Of a stretch of 43,867 bases of DNA, positions 7,470 through 15,128 are shown piece after piece. The DNA lies in the NCBI GenBank assembly GCA_036375165.1, contig DASUSI010000132.1, positions 1 through 43,867 of the forward strand. The letters are read 5' to 3'. A model generated the notes under the pieces. The model was not told the origin of the DNA and ran no database searches. It saw only the letters and a list, made by a program, of their open reading frames with translations. This DNA is from WHSM01 sp036375165 (GTDB lineage: Bacteria > Actinomycetota > Actinomycetes > Mycobacteriales > Micromonosporaceae). A program made the position numbers and the translations under genes. The first letter of the stretch is position 1. Every line of letters starts with the position of its first letter.

Positions 7470-8570
7470 GTGCGGCGAACTGGTCAGCTACTGCTGTTCA
7501 TCCTCATCGGAGTGGGACTGGCCTGGGCCCTGTCAGCGGACGTAGCCGCTCTGGCGCACTCGACCTACTACAAGCTCGGTACCTATCTCCTGCTGGCGAT
7601 CGGCCTGTACGGGGCCACCTATGGCATCGACCTGCAACAGGCCAGACACGACAAACGGGTCATCACCACCGCCGTGACGGTCGGCGTCATCCTCAAGGCC
7701 GTGCTGATCGGCGGCGTGCTCGGCCTGGCCTGGCAGGACCCGCTGTTCCTGATTCTCGGCGTGGCCGTAGCCCAGATCGACCCGCTGTCAGTGGCCGCGC
7801 TCATGGGCGACAAGCGCATGAGCGTACGGGCCCGCACCGTGCTCGCCGCCTGGTCGTCCTTTGACGACCCGTTCACAGTCATCCTGGCCATCTACGCCGC
7901 TGCGGTGGCGGTCAACACCTTCGCGATCGGTGACGTGCCACCCTCCGGGTCCGACCCGCTTCTGCTCTACACCGCCGACCTCGGCGGCAACCTGGCCCTT
8001 GCCGGCGGCGCATGGCTGGTGTGGCGGATCATCGGCAATTGTTCCTGGTTGCAGTACGCCGTCCTCGTCGGGTGCTTCGCCGCCTCGGTAGCCACCGGCT
8101 GGATGCTGGCCATCGCCATCATCGGCCTGTTCGCCCGACCCGAGGCATTGAACGTCCTGGTACCACGGCTCACCCAATGGGCGCTCTACGCCGCGTCGGT
8201 CGCGCTCGGCGTTCTCCTCATCGACGGCATCCAGGTCTGGAAAGGCATCAGCCTCGGCATCGCCGCATTCGTCGCACAGACCGTCGCAGCCGCGCTCCTC
8301 ACCCGCGGGATGCCACGCGTCGACCGCTGGCACCTGGCGCTCGCCCAGCAGAACGGGATAACCGCGATCATTCTGGCGCTCACCCTGCAAATCCAGTTCG
8401 ACGGCGTCGTCGCCGTGGTCGCCCCGGCGATCATCACCGTGAACCTGATCCACGCCGCCGTCAACAGATTCGTCGACCGGAAACTCCCCCCGGCCCGGAC
8501 CCCAGTCGAGATCTTGGAAAGTAGTCGTCGTTTATGGCGGGGTCAGTTTCCAAGATCTCGGAGAAGATAG
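7470..8570 (+). CDS. Cation:proton antiporter (CPA1/NhaP-like)
   Basis: The protein of about 366 residues has 10-12 hydrophobic segments. It carries the family's diagnostic transport motifs: VAQIDPLSVAAL near residue 105 and WSSFDDPFTVILA near residue 135, where the paired acidic residues are the expected ion-binding site. It is expected to exchange Na+ or K+ for H+ across the plasma membrane. The start is GTG 7470 or TTG 7467, with GAGGAG upstream. The last 20 or so codons (ILESSRRLWRGQFPRSRRR) are not antiporter sequence. They are read from the inverted-repeat element at 8508-8559, so the original C terminus seems to have been replaced. Confidence 0.88.
   Translation: MRRTGQLLLFILIGVGLAWALSADVAALAHSTYYKLGTYLLLAIGLYGATYGIDLQQARHDKRVITTAVTVGVILKAVLIGGVLGLAWQDPLFLILGVAVAQIDPLSVAALMGDKRMSVRARTVLAAWSSFDDPFTVILAIYAAAVAVNTFAIGDVPPSGSDPLLLYTADLGGNLALAGGAWLVWRIIGNCSWLQYAVLVGCFAASVATGWMLAIAIIGLFARPEALNVLVPRLTQWALYAASVALGVLLIDGIQVWKGISLGIAAFVAQTVAAALLTRGMPRVDRWHLALAQQNGITAIILALTLQIQFDGVVAVVAPAIITVNLIHAAVNRFVDRKLPPARTPVEILESSRRLWRGQFPRSRRR
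8508..8559. repeat. Inverted-repeat element, GATCTTGGAAA type
   Basis: GAGATCTTGGAAA (8508-8520) and TTTCCAAGATCTC (8547-8559) are perfect 13-bp inverted repeats separated by 26 bases. A second element with GATCCTGGAAA arms lies at 35516-35562. Two copies of the same architecture suggest a dispersed palindromic family (REP/MITE-like). Here it forms the 3' end of the antiporter gene and borders the kptA remnant. Confidence 0.75.
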
Positions 8571-8590
8571 GCCGCATTCGGCGAAGAGTG

Positions 8591-8868
8591 GGCCGCGCAG
8601 CCGTCGAGCCACCCGACGCGCTCTACCACGGCACCGCCGTACGGTCCTCGACACGATCCTCAGCGAAGGTCTGAAGCCGATGCGGCGGACCCACGTACAC
8701 CTGTCGGCCGAGCCGGCGACCGCCCGCAGCGTCGGAGCCCGGCACGGCCACCCGGTGGTGCTCACAGTGGACGCCGCCGGAATGCACCGGCACGGCTTCG
8801 CATTCCACCTCGCCGCCAACGGAGTATGGCTCACCCGCCACGTACCACCGGAGTGGCTCCGGCACTGA
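8591..8868 (+). pseudogene. kptA: RNA 2'-phosphotransferase (KptA/Tpt1), decayed C-terminal half
   Basis: The first part reads AAVEPPDALYHGTAVR. A frameshift at about 8636 then leads to LDTILSEGLKPMRRTHVHLS, VVLTVDAAGMHRHGF and ANGVWLTRHVPPEWLRH before a TGA. These are the characteristic C-terminal motifs of KptA, the NAD+-dependent enzyme that removes splice-junction 2'-phosphates from RNA. The N-terminal half with the first catalytic Arg-His pair is missing. The truncation point is close to the inverted-repeat element at 8508-8559. The gene cannot make an active enzyme. Confidence 0.85.
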
Positions 8869-9092
8869 CCGCAGTGGTCAGGCCGACGACCGGGCGGTGC
8901 TTGGCCCGGGACCATGACAAACCACGTCGATCTCGGCCATACGGCTTCCCGTACGGCGGTGCGCAGCCTTCCAGGCACATCGCGACAACCAGCACGGCCA
9001 CGGCGATGATCGGGGATCTGAGTTCGTGCGGGTCGGTGACTTGTGCCGGGCGTGGAGGCCACCGTAGACCCGGTCGGCCAATCGACGAGGCG

Positions 9093-10424
9093 TCAGTCCC
9101 GCTGCCGCGGCACCGCGTCGTGTGCGGATATCGGGGCGAGTTCGACGTCGGTGCTCGTGGCAGGTCGTAGCCGGATGCTGGTGATGGCATGCCGGTCGAT
9201 GCCGGTGACCTGGGCGGCCCAGTCGCCGACCGCCACAGTGTCACCCGGTGCGGTGGGTAGGCGTTTGAGCAGGGCGATGACCATGCCTGCGACGGTGGTG
9301 TAGTCACCGTCCGGCCGGGTCTCCAGGTGTACGCCGACGTCCGGCAGGTCGTGCACCGGGAACGTACCCGGAAGCAGCAGGGACCCATCCTCCTCGCGTC
9401 GGACGGCCTGGACGTCGCGGTCGGTCTCGTCGTAGATCTCGCCCACCACCTCTTCGACCAGGTCTTCGAGAGTGACGATGCCGTCCACCGCGCCATGCTC
9501 GTCGACGACGAGGGCGAACTGTTGCCGCTCAGCCTTGAATCGGCGCAGCGCGTCGGCAGCCCGCAACGAGTCCGGCAGGACCACGGCAGGCTGGGCCAAC
9601 TCCGACACCGGGCCGGTGCGGTCGGTCGTGACCAGGTCACGCAGCTGCACCACGCCGACGGTGTCGTCGAGGTTGGCGTGGCGTACGACGGGGGCCCGGG
9701 AGTGGCCGGAGGCGGCCAGCGCGGCACGCGCGGCCTCGACCGGGGTGTCGACCTCAATGGTGAACACCCCCCGGCGGGGAATGAGCACCTCACGCAGGAC
9801 CCGTTCGGTGATCTCCACGGCACCGGTGATGATCAGCCGCTGTTCCGGCGTGAAGCCGCGGTGGGTGGCGACCAGGTCGCGGATTTCCCCAGGGGTGATC
9901 TCCTCGCGGTGTTTGGCCGGGTCGGAGCCCATCAGCCGGACGGCGGCGTCGGTGGCCTTACCCAGCAGCCACACCGCCGGCCGGGACAGCGTCGCGATCA
10001 TGCTCAGCGGCCGGGCGACCAGCAGTGCCCAGCTCTCGGCGTGCTGCATCGCCACCCGCTTCGGCGCCAGCTCGCCGAACACGAGCGTCAGGAAGGTCAG
10101 CACGAGGGTGACTGCGACGATCGCGACCGGCCGTGCGGCCCCGCCCAGGAAGTCCAGCGGCGGCACAAGCGGTTCAGCCAGTGCGACCGCGGCGGTGGCG
10201 GAGGCGAGGAATCCGGCCAGGGTGATCCCGACCTGGATCGTGGCCAGGAACCGGTTCGGGTCGCGGGCGAGCCTGGCGGCGACCCGGCCGCTGCCGCCAC
10301 GACGCTCCAGCCGGCGTAGCTGTCCCTCGCGCAGGGAGATCAGCGCCATTTCGCTGCCGGCGAACACGGCGTTGAGGACGATCAGAACCGCGACCAAGGC
10401 GAGTTGGAGCCAGTAGACGGTCAT
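9093..10424 (-). CDS. CNNM/CorC-family membrane protein (hemolysin-like, DUF21-CBS-CorC_HlyC)
   Basis: The 443-residue protein has a DUF21 membrane domain in residues 1-180 (VFAGSEMALISLREGQLRRL, then IQVGITLAGFLASATAAVAL and VFGELAPKRVAMQ). A CBS pair follows at about 200-330 (VVDEHGAVDGIVTLEDLVEE) and a CorC_HlyC domain ends the protein (GDYTTVAGMVIALLKRLP). The old name hemolysin is misleading, because the family includes Mg2+/Co2+ transporters (CNNM, CorB, MpfA). I chose ATG 10424 with AGGAG nine bases upstream; the longer frame adds only a non-membrane leader. It is transcribed leftward, away from the two paralogues beyond the merR gene. Confidence 0.92.
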   Translation of the reverse strand: MTVYWLQLALVAVLIVLNAVFAGSEMALISLREGQLRRLERRGGSGRVAARLARDPNRFLATIQVGITLAGFLASATAAVALAEPLVPPLDFLGGAARPVAIVAVTLVLTFLTLVFGELAPKRVAMQHAESWALLVARPLSMIATLSRPAVWLLGKATDAAVRLMGSDPAKHREEITPGEIRDLVATHRGFTPEQRLIITGAVEITERVLREVLIPRRGVFTIEVDTPVEAARAALAASGHSRAPVVRHANLDDTVGVVQLRDLVTTDRTGPVSELAQPAVVLPDSLRAADALRRFKAERQQFALVVDEHGAVDGIVTLEDLVEEVVGEIYDETDRDVQAVRREEDGSLLLPGTFPVHDLPDVGVHLETRPDGDYTTVAGMVIALLKRLPTAPGDTVAVGDWAAQVTGIDRHAITSIRLRPATSTDVELAPISAHDAVPRQRD

Positions 10425-10693
10425 GACCACGGCTCCTGGTCCGCTTCCGCAAACCCTCGCGGGGCTACCAGCGGCAGCGCCGCAGTGCGGGCAGGTCGAC
10501 TCGAACACGAATGCCGGGCAGAGCCCGGCCTGGTACTACACACGCCCACAAACTCACGGTAACAGCCAGGGGCGGTGCCGATCGTCGCCCACCCAGGGCC
10601 ATGATCGCCTGCCCGTCCGCGGCCCCGGTCGTGTTCACCCGTCGCTGTTACCCCCAACCAGGTGTCCGACCCAATCGCACTCCGTTGAGCGGG

Positions 10694-11116
10694 TCAGCCG
10701 GGTGGGGGCAAACCGGCGGTGATCTCCAGGGCGGTGGTGATCAGTGCATGAGCGCGGGCGGTGATCGCCGCGAGCAGGCCGTGGGCGTGCTCACCAGCGC
10801 GGGAGGCGACAGCTTGCAGGGCGTGAAGGGCGTCGTCGAGTTGGTCGAGCTTCGCGCGCAGTTCACCGTCGACGGGCTGGCGTACGGCGGTGGCAATGTC
10901 CTGTAGCCGCACGCCGTGCGCCTCTAAAGTGCGGATGGTGGTGATCCGCTCGACGGTGTCCGGCTGGTAGAGGCGGTAGTTGCCTGCGGTGCGGGCGGCA
11001 GGGGTGAGCAGGCCGAGGCTGGTGTAGAAGTCGACGGTGCGCGGCGACACGCCCGCGCGTGCCGCGATCTCTCCGATGCGTAGCAGTGTGTCGTCGATAG
11101 CGGCCACCCCTTCCAT
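10694..11116 (-). CDS. MerR-family transcriptional regulator
   Basis: The 140-residue protein has the MerR winged helix-turn-helix at residues 12-80: LRIGEIAARAGVSPRTVDFY, LGLLTPAARTAGNYRLY and ERITTIRTLEAHGVRLQDIA. A helical dimerisation segment of about 60 residues follows. It has no Cys pair or other metal site, so its effector is not evident. The start is uncertain among GTG 11122, ATG 11116 and a nearby internal GTG. It is divergent from the two rightward CNNM genes across about 180 bases. A perfect TTCCTG-T-CAGGAA palindrome lies in that gap, so it may control its own gene, the transporters, or both. Confidence 0.88.
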   Translation of the reverse strand: MEGVAAIDDTLLRIGEIAARAGVSPRTVDFYTSLGLLTPAARTAGNYRLYQPDTVERITTIRTLEAHGVRLQDIATAVRQPVDGELRAKLDQLDDALHALQAVASRAGEHAHGLLAAITARAHALITTALEITAGLPPPG

Positions 11117-11144
11117 GCCCACGGAATGGATCTTCCTTTGGATC

Positions 11145-11157
11145 TTCCTGTCAGGAA
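11145..11157. promoter_or_regulatory. Candidate MerR operator
   Basis: TTCCTG-T-CAGGAA is a perfect 6-bp inverted repeat. It is preceded by two direct copies of TGGATCTTCCT-like sequence (about 11127 and 11138). It lies about 30 bases upstream of merR in the gap shared with the rightward transporter genes. The palindrome has the size of a MerR site, but no 19-bp-spaced promoter could be placed with certainty. Confidence 0.35.
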
Positions 11158-11293
11158 CCGTACAGCTTCACGTGTTACTGTTTCCAGCCATGACCGGCTC
11201 GTCCGCTGACGGCTGTAGTCCCGGGCCGGGTACGGCCCGGCTGCTCGTCTCTACCACCAATATCCGCCCTGATGCGGCGGTCCAGGGTTCACC

Positions 11294-12625
11294 GTGTTGA
11301 TCCTGGCCGGTCTGGGCCTGATTGTCGCGTTGACCGCTGCGACGGCATATTTCGTGGCACAGGAGTTCGCCTACGTGGCCGCCGACCGCTCCCGGCTCGC
11401 GGCGATGGCCGCCGACGGTGACCGGCGGGCAACTCGGGCGCTGTCGGTGACGTCCCGTCTGTCTTTCATGCTCTCCGGCGCGCAGCTGGGTATCACTGTC
11501 ACCGCCCTACTCGCCGGCTACGTGGCCGAGCCGTACCTGGGCCAAGGGTTGGCGGATCTACTCGGGCTGGCCGACGTGCCCCGCTCGATCAGCGTGCCGG
11601 TGTCGGTCGCGGTGGCCCTGCTGGTCGCCACGGTCGTGCAGATGGTGCTCGGCGAGCTGGCGCCGAAGAACCTCGCGATCGCCCGCCCGGAAACCCTCGC
11701 AAAAGCCCTCGCCGCGTCGACGCGGGTGTACCTGGCGGTCGCCGGACCGCTGATCCGGCTGTTCGACACCGCCGCGAACCGGCTGCTGCGCGCGGTGGGC
11801 ATCGAACCGATCGACGAGCTGACCCCGGGTGCCACCGCCGACGACCTGGTCCGGATCGTGGCCGACGCCCGCGCTGGCGGGCACCTGGACGACGCCACCG
11901 CCGCCCTACTCGACCGCGGGCTGGACTTCCGCACCCTGACCGCCGGGCAGGCGATGGTGCCCCGCGTCAACGTCATCACGGTGCACGCCACCGACCCCGC
12001 CACCCGGGTCGTGGAACTGCTGGACACCGGGCACACCCGCTTCCCCGTCCTCGGCGAGGGGGCTGACGACGTGATCGGCATCGTCGGCGTACCCGACCTG
12101 CTCGCCATCCCGGCTGACCGGCGGGCCACCCCGTTGACACAGGTGGCGGTGGCACCTTTGCAGGTCCCGGCCGGGCTGTCGCTGCCACGAGTGCTGGAGC
12201 GGCTACGCGCCACACACCGGCAGATGGCCTGCGTGGTCGACGAGTATGGCGGCTTCGCCGGCATCATCACCCTCGAAGACGTCGCCGAAGAACTCGTCGG
12301 ACCGATCCGCGACGAGGACGACCTACCCGAACCGGCTCCGAACCGGCTCAGCGACGGGTCGTGGCGGGTCCCCGCACGGTGGCGGGTCGACGAGATCGCC
12401 GACGCCACCGGCATCCCGCTGCCGGTCTCCGGCGACTACGACACCGTCTCCGGCCTGATCATGCGGCTGCTCGGCCGCATACCGCAGCGCGGCGACACGG
12501 TGACGGTTGACCTGCCCGCGAGCGCGCTCGACGCCACCGGGGCTGGCCGGGTGACGATCGAGGTGCTCAACGTGGACCGGCATGTACCCGACACCGTCCA
12601 CCTCAGCCTCAGTGAGACATCGTGA
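11294..12625 (+). CDS. CNNM/CorC-family membrane protein (DUF21-CBS-CorC_HlyC)
   Basis: The 443-residue protein has DUF21 at residues 1-185 (AYFVAQEFAYVAADRSRLAA, SGAQLGITVTALLAGYVAEP and VLGELAPKNLAIARPE). A CBS pair lies at about 200-325 (VVDEYGGFAGIITLEDVAEE), and a CorC_HlyC domain at about 345-435 (RVDEIADATGIPLPVSGDYD, then LLGRIPQRGDTV). The predicted role is divalent-cation (Mg2+/Co2+) transport or its regulation. It starts with GTG. It overlaps the next paralogue by four bases (GTGA), so the two proteins are translationally coupled and may form a heteromer. Confidence 0.92.
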   Translation: MLILAGLGLIVALTAATAYFVAQEFAYVAADRSRLAAMAADGDRRATRALSVTSRLSFMLSGAQLGITVTALLAGYVAEPYLGQGLADLLGLADVPRSISVPVSVAVALLVATVVQMVLGELAPKNLAIARPETLAKALAASTRVYLAVAGPLIRLFDTAANRLLRAVGIEPIDELTPGATADDLVRIVADARAGGHLDDATAALLDRGLDFRTLTAGQAMVPRVNVITVHATDPATRVVELLDTGHTRFPVLGEGADDVIGIVGVPDLLAIPADRRATPLTQVAVAPLQVPAGLSLPRVLERLRATHRQMACVVDEYGGFAGIITLEDVAEELVGPIRDEDDLPEPAPNRLSDGSWRVPARWRVDEIADATGIPLPVSGDYDTVSGLIMRLLGRIPQRGDTVTVDLPASALDATGAGRVTIEVLNVDRHVPDTVHLSLSETS

Positions 12626-13659
12626 GCACCACCTGGGCGCTGGTCGCCTCGAGCGCACTGCTGGCGGCGAACGGGTTCTTCGTCGCCGCCGAGTTCGCTC
12701 TGGTCGCGGCGAAACGCCACCGGCTGGAGCAGGCCGCCACCACCGGTAGCCGCGCCGCCGCCGCGGCCCTGGCCGGCTCGCGGCAACTGTCGCTGATGCT
12801 CGCCGGCGCCCAACTCGGCATCACCGTCTGTTCCCTCGGCCTCGGCGCCCTCGCCGAACCCGCGGTCGCGCACCTGCTCGACCCGCTGTTCCTCACCGCC
12901 GGACTACCCGCCGGGGCGGCGCACGCGGTGGCGTTCCTCGCCGCACTGGCGGTCGTGGTCTTCCTCCACATGGTGGTCGGGGAGATGGCACCCAAATCCT
13001 GGGCGATCAGCCACCCGGAACGCTCCGCACTGCTGGTCGCCCTGCCGTTTCGCGCCTACACCATCATGGTCCGCCCGGTGCTGCACGTGTTGAACGTGCT
13101 AGCCAACGCCGCCGTCCGGGCCGTGAAGGTGACCCCGCAGGACGAACTCGCCCACGCCCACGGCCCGCAAGAACTACAGATGCTCATCGAGTCGTCCCGC
13201 GAGCACGGCCTGCTCCCCGCCGACGAACACCGGATGCTCACCCGGATGCTGGCTCTGCAACAGACCACCGTCGCCCAGGTGATGCTCCCGATCGACCAGG
13301 CCGTCACGGTCGACACCGACGCCAGCCCTGCCGAGGTGGAGCAGGTCAGCCACGCGGCCGGCCGCTCCCGCCTGCCGGTGGTCGGCGGTGGGCGGATCGG
13401 CGGCATTATGCACGTCCGCGATGCGCTGCGCGCCACCACCAACGGCGAACCCGCCACCGCTGGGCAGCTGATGACCACCCCACTCACCCTCGGTGAGCAG
13501 ACCAGCGTGGCCGCCGCGGTGCAGGCCATGCGCGCCCACCGCGCCCAACTCGCCCTGACCACCGACCCGGATGGGACGGTGGTCGGGCTGGTCGCGATGG
13601 AAGACCTGCTGGAGGAGGTGATCGGCGAGTTCGACGACGAAACCGACCAGACCCCATGA
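12622..13659 (+). CDS. CNNM/CorC-family membrane protein lacking the C-terminal CorC_HlyC domain
   Basis: The 345-residue protein has DUF21 (NGFFVAAEFALVAAKRHRLE, AGAQLGITVCSLGLGALAEP and VVGEMAPKSWAISHPERSAL) and a CBS pair (RSRLPVVGGGRIGGIMHVRD, then VVGLVAMEDLLEEVIGEFDD). It stops there, so the CorC_HlyC domain of its two neighbours is absent. Such pairs of a full-length and a shorter DUF21/CBS protein occur as adjacent genes in actinobacteria. The GTG start overlaps the stop of the upstream gene. A heteromeric transporter with the upstream product is my inference. Confidence 0.92.
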   Translation: MSTTWALVASSALLAANGFFVAAEFALVAAKRHRLEQAATTGSRAAAAALAGSRQLSLMLAGAQLGITVCSLGLGALAEPAVAHLLDPLFLTAGLPAGAAHAVAFLAALAVVVFLHMVVGEMAPKSWAISHPERSALLVALPFRAYTIMVRPVLHVLNVLANAAVRAVKVTPQDELAHAHGPQELQMLIESSREHGLLPADEHRMLTRMLALQQTTVAQVMLPIDQAVTVDTDASPAEVEQVSHAAGRSRLPVVGGGRIGGIMHVRDALRATTNGEPATAGQLMTTPLTLGEQTSVAAAVQAMRAHRAQLALTTDPDGTVVGLVAMEDLLEEVIGEFDDETDQTP

Positions 13660-13770
13660 CCGGCTGGCCACACCCGCCGGTAACCGCACCACAGTGGCCG
13701 ACCACCACGGTCGGCCGCCGACAACCCCTCTCTGCCCGAGCCACCCCCTACGGCCGTCAAGGAGTGAACC

Positions 13771-14724
13771 GTGGTTTTCAAGAAGCTGCTGTCCGCCCTC
13801 GGCGTCGGCGCCCCCACCGTCGACACCGTGCTGACCAACCCGAATACCCGCCCCGGGCTGATCCTGGAGGGGCACGTCAACCTCACCGGCGGCAGCCAGT
13901 CCGCCGACATCGAACACGTCGCCGTCGCCCTGGTTACCGCCGTTGAGATCGAGCACAGCGAGGGTGAGCACCACGGCGTGGCCGAGTTCCACCGGTTACC
14001 GGTGTCCGGCCGGCTCCGCCTGGAAGCCGGCCAGCGGCAGTCCATTCCTTTCCAACTGCCGGTGCCCTGGGAAACCCCGATCACCGACGTGTACGGCCAG
14101 CGGCTACCCGGCATGACCATGGGCCTGCGCACTGAGGTCGCCATCGCCCACGCCGTCGACAAGGGCGACCTCGACCCTGTCCACGTCCACCCCCTGCCGG
14201 CACAGGAGCGCATCCTCGACGCGTTCACCCGACTCGGCTTCCGCTTCATCGGCGCCGACCTCGAACACGGCCGCATCCACGGCGTGCACCAGACGTTGCC
14301 GTTCTACCAGGAGATCGAGTTCTACCCCGCCCCCCAGTACGCCCAAGGCATCCAGCAGGTCGAACTCACCTTCATCACCAACCCCCACAGCGTGGAGATC
14401 GTGCTGGAGTTCGACAAGCGCGGCGGCATGTTCACCGGCGGCCACGACACCTTCGGCCGTTACACCGTCGACCACTCCGGCGCCGACCACATCGACTGGA
14501 CCAGCCAGGTCGACAGTTGGGTCCGCCAAGCCCTTGACCACCACCACTCCCTGACCAGCCATGCCGCCCCCGGCTACCCGCCACACGGCCACCACGGGCA
14601 CGGGCACGGCGGGTCTGGCATGGGCGGCGCACTCGCCGGTGCCGCGGGCGGATTCGTCGCTGGCATGGTCGCCGGAGAAATCATCGACGAGGTCTTCGAA
14701 GGCGACGACGAGAGTGAGGAGTAG
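13771..14724 (+). CDS. Spo0M-like sporulation-control protein (arrestin fold)
   Basis: The 317-residue protein matches the Spo0M family: MVFKKLLSALGVGAPTVDTV, RPGLILEGHVNLTGGSQSAD and LPFQLPVP-type strands (IPFQLPVPWETPITDVYGQR) form the arrestin-like N domain. The second domain has FYQEIEFYPAPQ, VELTFITNPHSVEIVLEFDK and DHIDWTSQVDSWVRQALDHH. A His/Gly-rich linker follows (about residues 255-285), then GGALAGAAGGFVAGMVAGEI and an acidic tail. The Gly/Ala-rich segment could associate with membrane. It is a GTG start with AAGGAG upstream. In Bacillus, Spo0M affects sporulation and the cytoskeleton; the role here is unknown. Confidence 0.88.
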   Translation: MVFKKLLSALGVGAPTVDTVLTNPNTRPGLILEGHVNLTGGSQSADIEHVAVALVTAVEIEHSEGEHHGVAEFHRLPVSGRLRLEAGQRQSIPFQLPVPWETPITDVYGQRLPGMTMGLRTEVAIAHAVDKGDLDPVHVHPLPAQERILDAFTRLGFRFIGADLEHGRIHGVHQTLPFYQEIEFYPAPQYAQGIQQVELTFITNPHSVEIVLEFDKRGGMFTGGHDTFGRYTVDHSGADHIDWTSQVDSWVRQALDHHHSLTSHAAPGYPPHGHHGHGHGGSGMGGALAGAAGGFVAGMVAGEIIDEVFEGDDESEE

Positions 14725-14817
14725 CTCGAAGACCAGCCCCTCCCGTCAGCCTTCCCCATTCAGGCACTCATCCGCGGGCAAACCCGCACGCGAATCATCA
14801 ACCATTGAGGAGGAACC

Positions 14818-15042
14818 ATTCCAGTCACCGCAGACCTCACCAAGCTGGTCGACAAGGCGTATCAGGACAAGAGCCTCACAGAACTCGTCGCCGCCCCGGT
14901 ATCCGCTCTCACCGGCGTTAGCGACGGCGACGCCAAACTTCTCAAGGAAGCCTTCAACATCATCACCATCGGCGACCTCGGGCGCAGCCCGTACTTCCGC
15001 ACCGCTAACGCCCTGGTGAACCTCACCGACGACCACAAGTAA
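14818..15042 (+). CDS. 74-residue conserved small protein with an apparent ATT start codon
   Basis: The frame reads (M)PVTADLTKLVDKAYQDKSL, then APVSALTGVSDGDAKLLKEA and FNIITIGDLGRSPYFRTANA, and ends TDDHK with TAA. The pattern LTGVS-GDAKLLKEAFNI-TIGDLG is that of a small helix-hairpin-helix-like protein that I have seen beside stress genes in actinobacteria. A strong GAGGAGGA (14807-14814) sits just before ATT at 14818. The in-frame TGA at 14806 leaves no ATG, GTG or TTG that could include the conserved N terminus. The position is exactly where MPVT would begin if ATT were ATG. Either ATT is used or a point mutation or sequencing error removed the start. Confidence 0.75.
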   Translation: MPVTADLTKLVDKAYQDKSLTELVAAPVSALTGVSDGDAKLLKEAFNIITIGDLGRSPYFRTANALVNLTDDHK

Positions 15043-15045
15043 CAC

Positions 15046-15097
15046 CACCCCGTGTGAGCCGGCGGGTGTGGCCGCACCCGCCGGCTCACACGGGGTG
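15046..15097. terminator. Perfect 23-bp hairpin after the small gene
   Basis: The arms at 15046-15068 and 15075-15097 are exact reverse complements, 23 bp each, with the 6-base loop TGGCCG. It begins three bases after the TAA of the 74-residue gene. No T tract follows, which is common for actinobacterial terminators. It most likely ends the Spo0M/small-protein transcript. Confidence 0.8.
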
Positions 15098-15128
15098 ATC
15101 TCCTCGCCGGGCGGGGAAGTTTCCCGAC

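Noticed and set aside
7373..7470. Short ATG-started frame just before the antiporter (MKAEQPISEP...)
   Set aside because: It runs out of frame into the antiporter coding sequence without membrane or domain features and lacks a good ribosome site.
8831..9060. A minus-strand frame with a hydrophobic stretch and a lipobox-like CLEGC, resembling a small lipoprotein
   Set aside because: There is no plausible start codon with a ribosome site before the hydrophobic stretch, and the frame is an extension of the antisense shadow of the CNNM gene. It might be a decayed fragment, but the evidence is too thin.
10425..10508. In-frame extension of the CNNM gene with a CPHC motif
   Set aside because: It precedes a normal membrane-protein N terminus with its own AGGAG. 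The cysteine pair is probably coincidental.
10513..10529. Short GCCGGGC-AGA-GCCCGGC hairpin between the CNNM and merR genes
   Set aside because: A 7-bp GC hairpin is expected by chance in DNA of this composition, and it has no clear relation to either gene's end.
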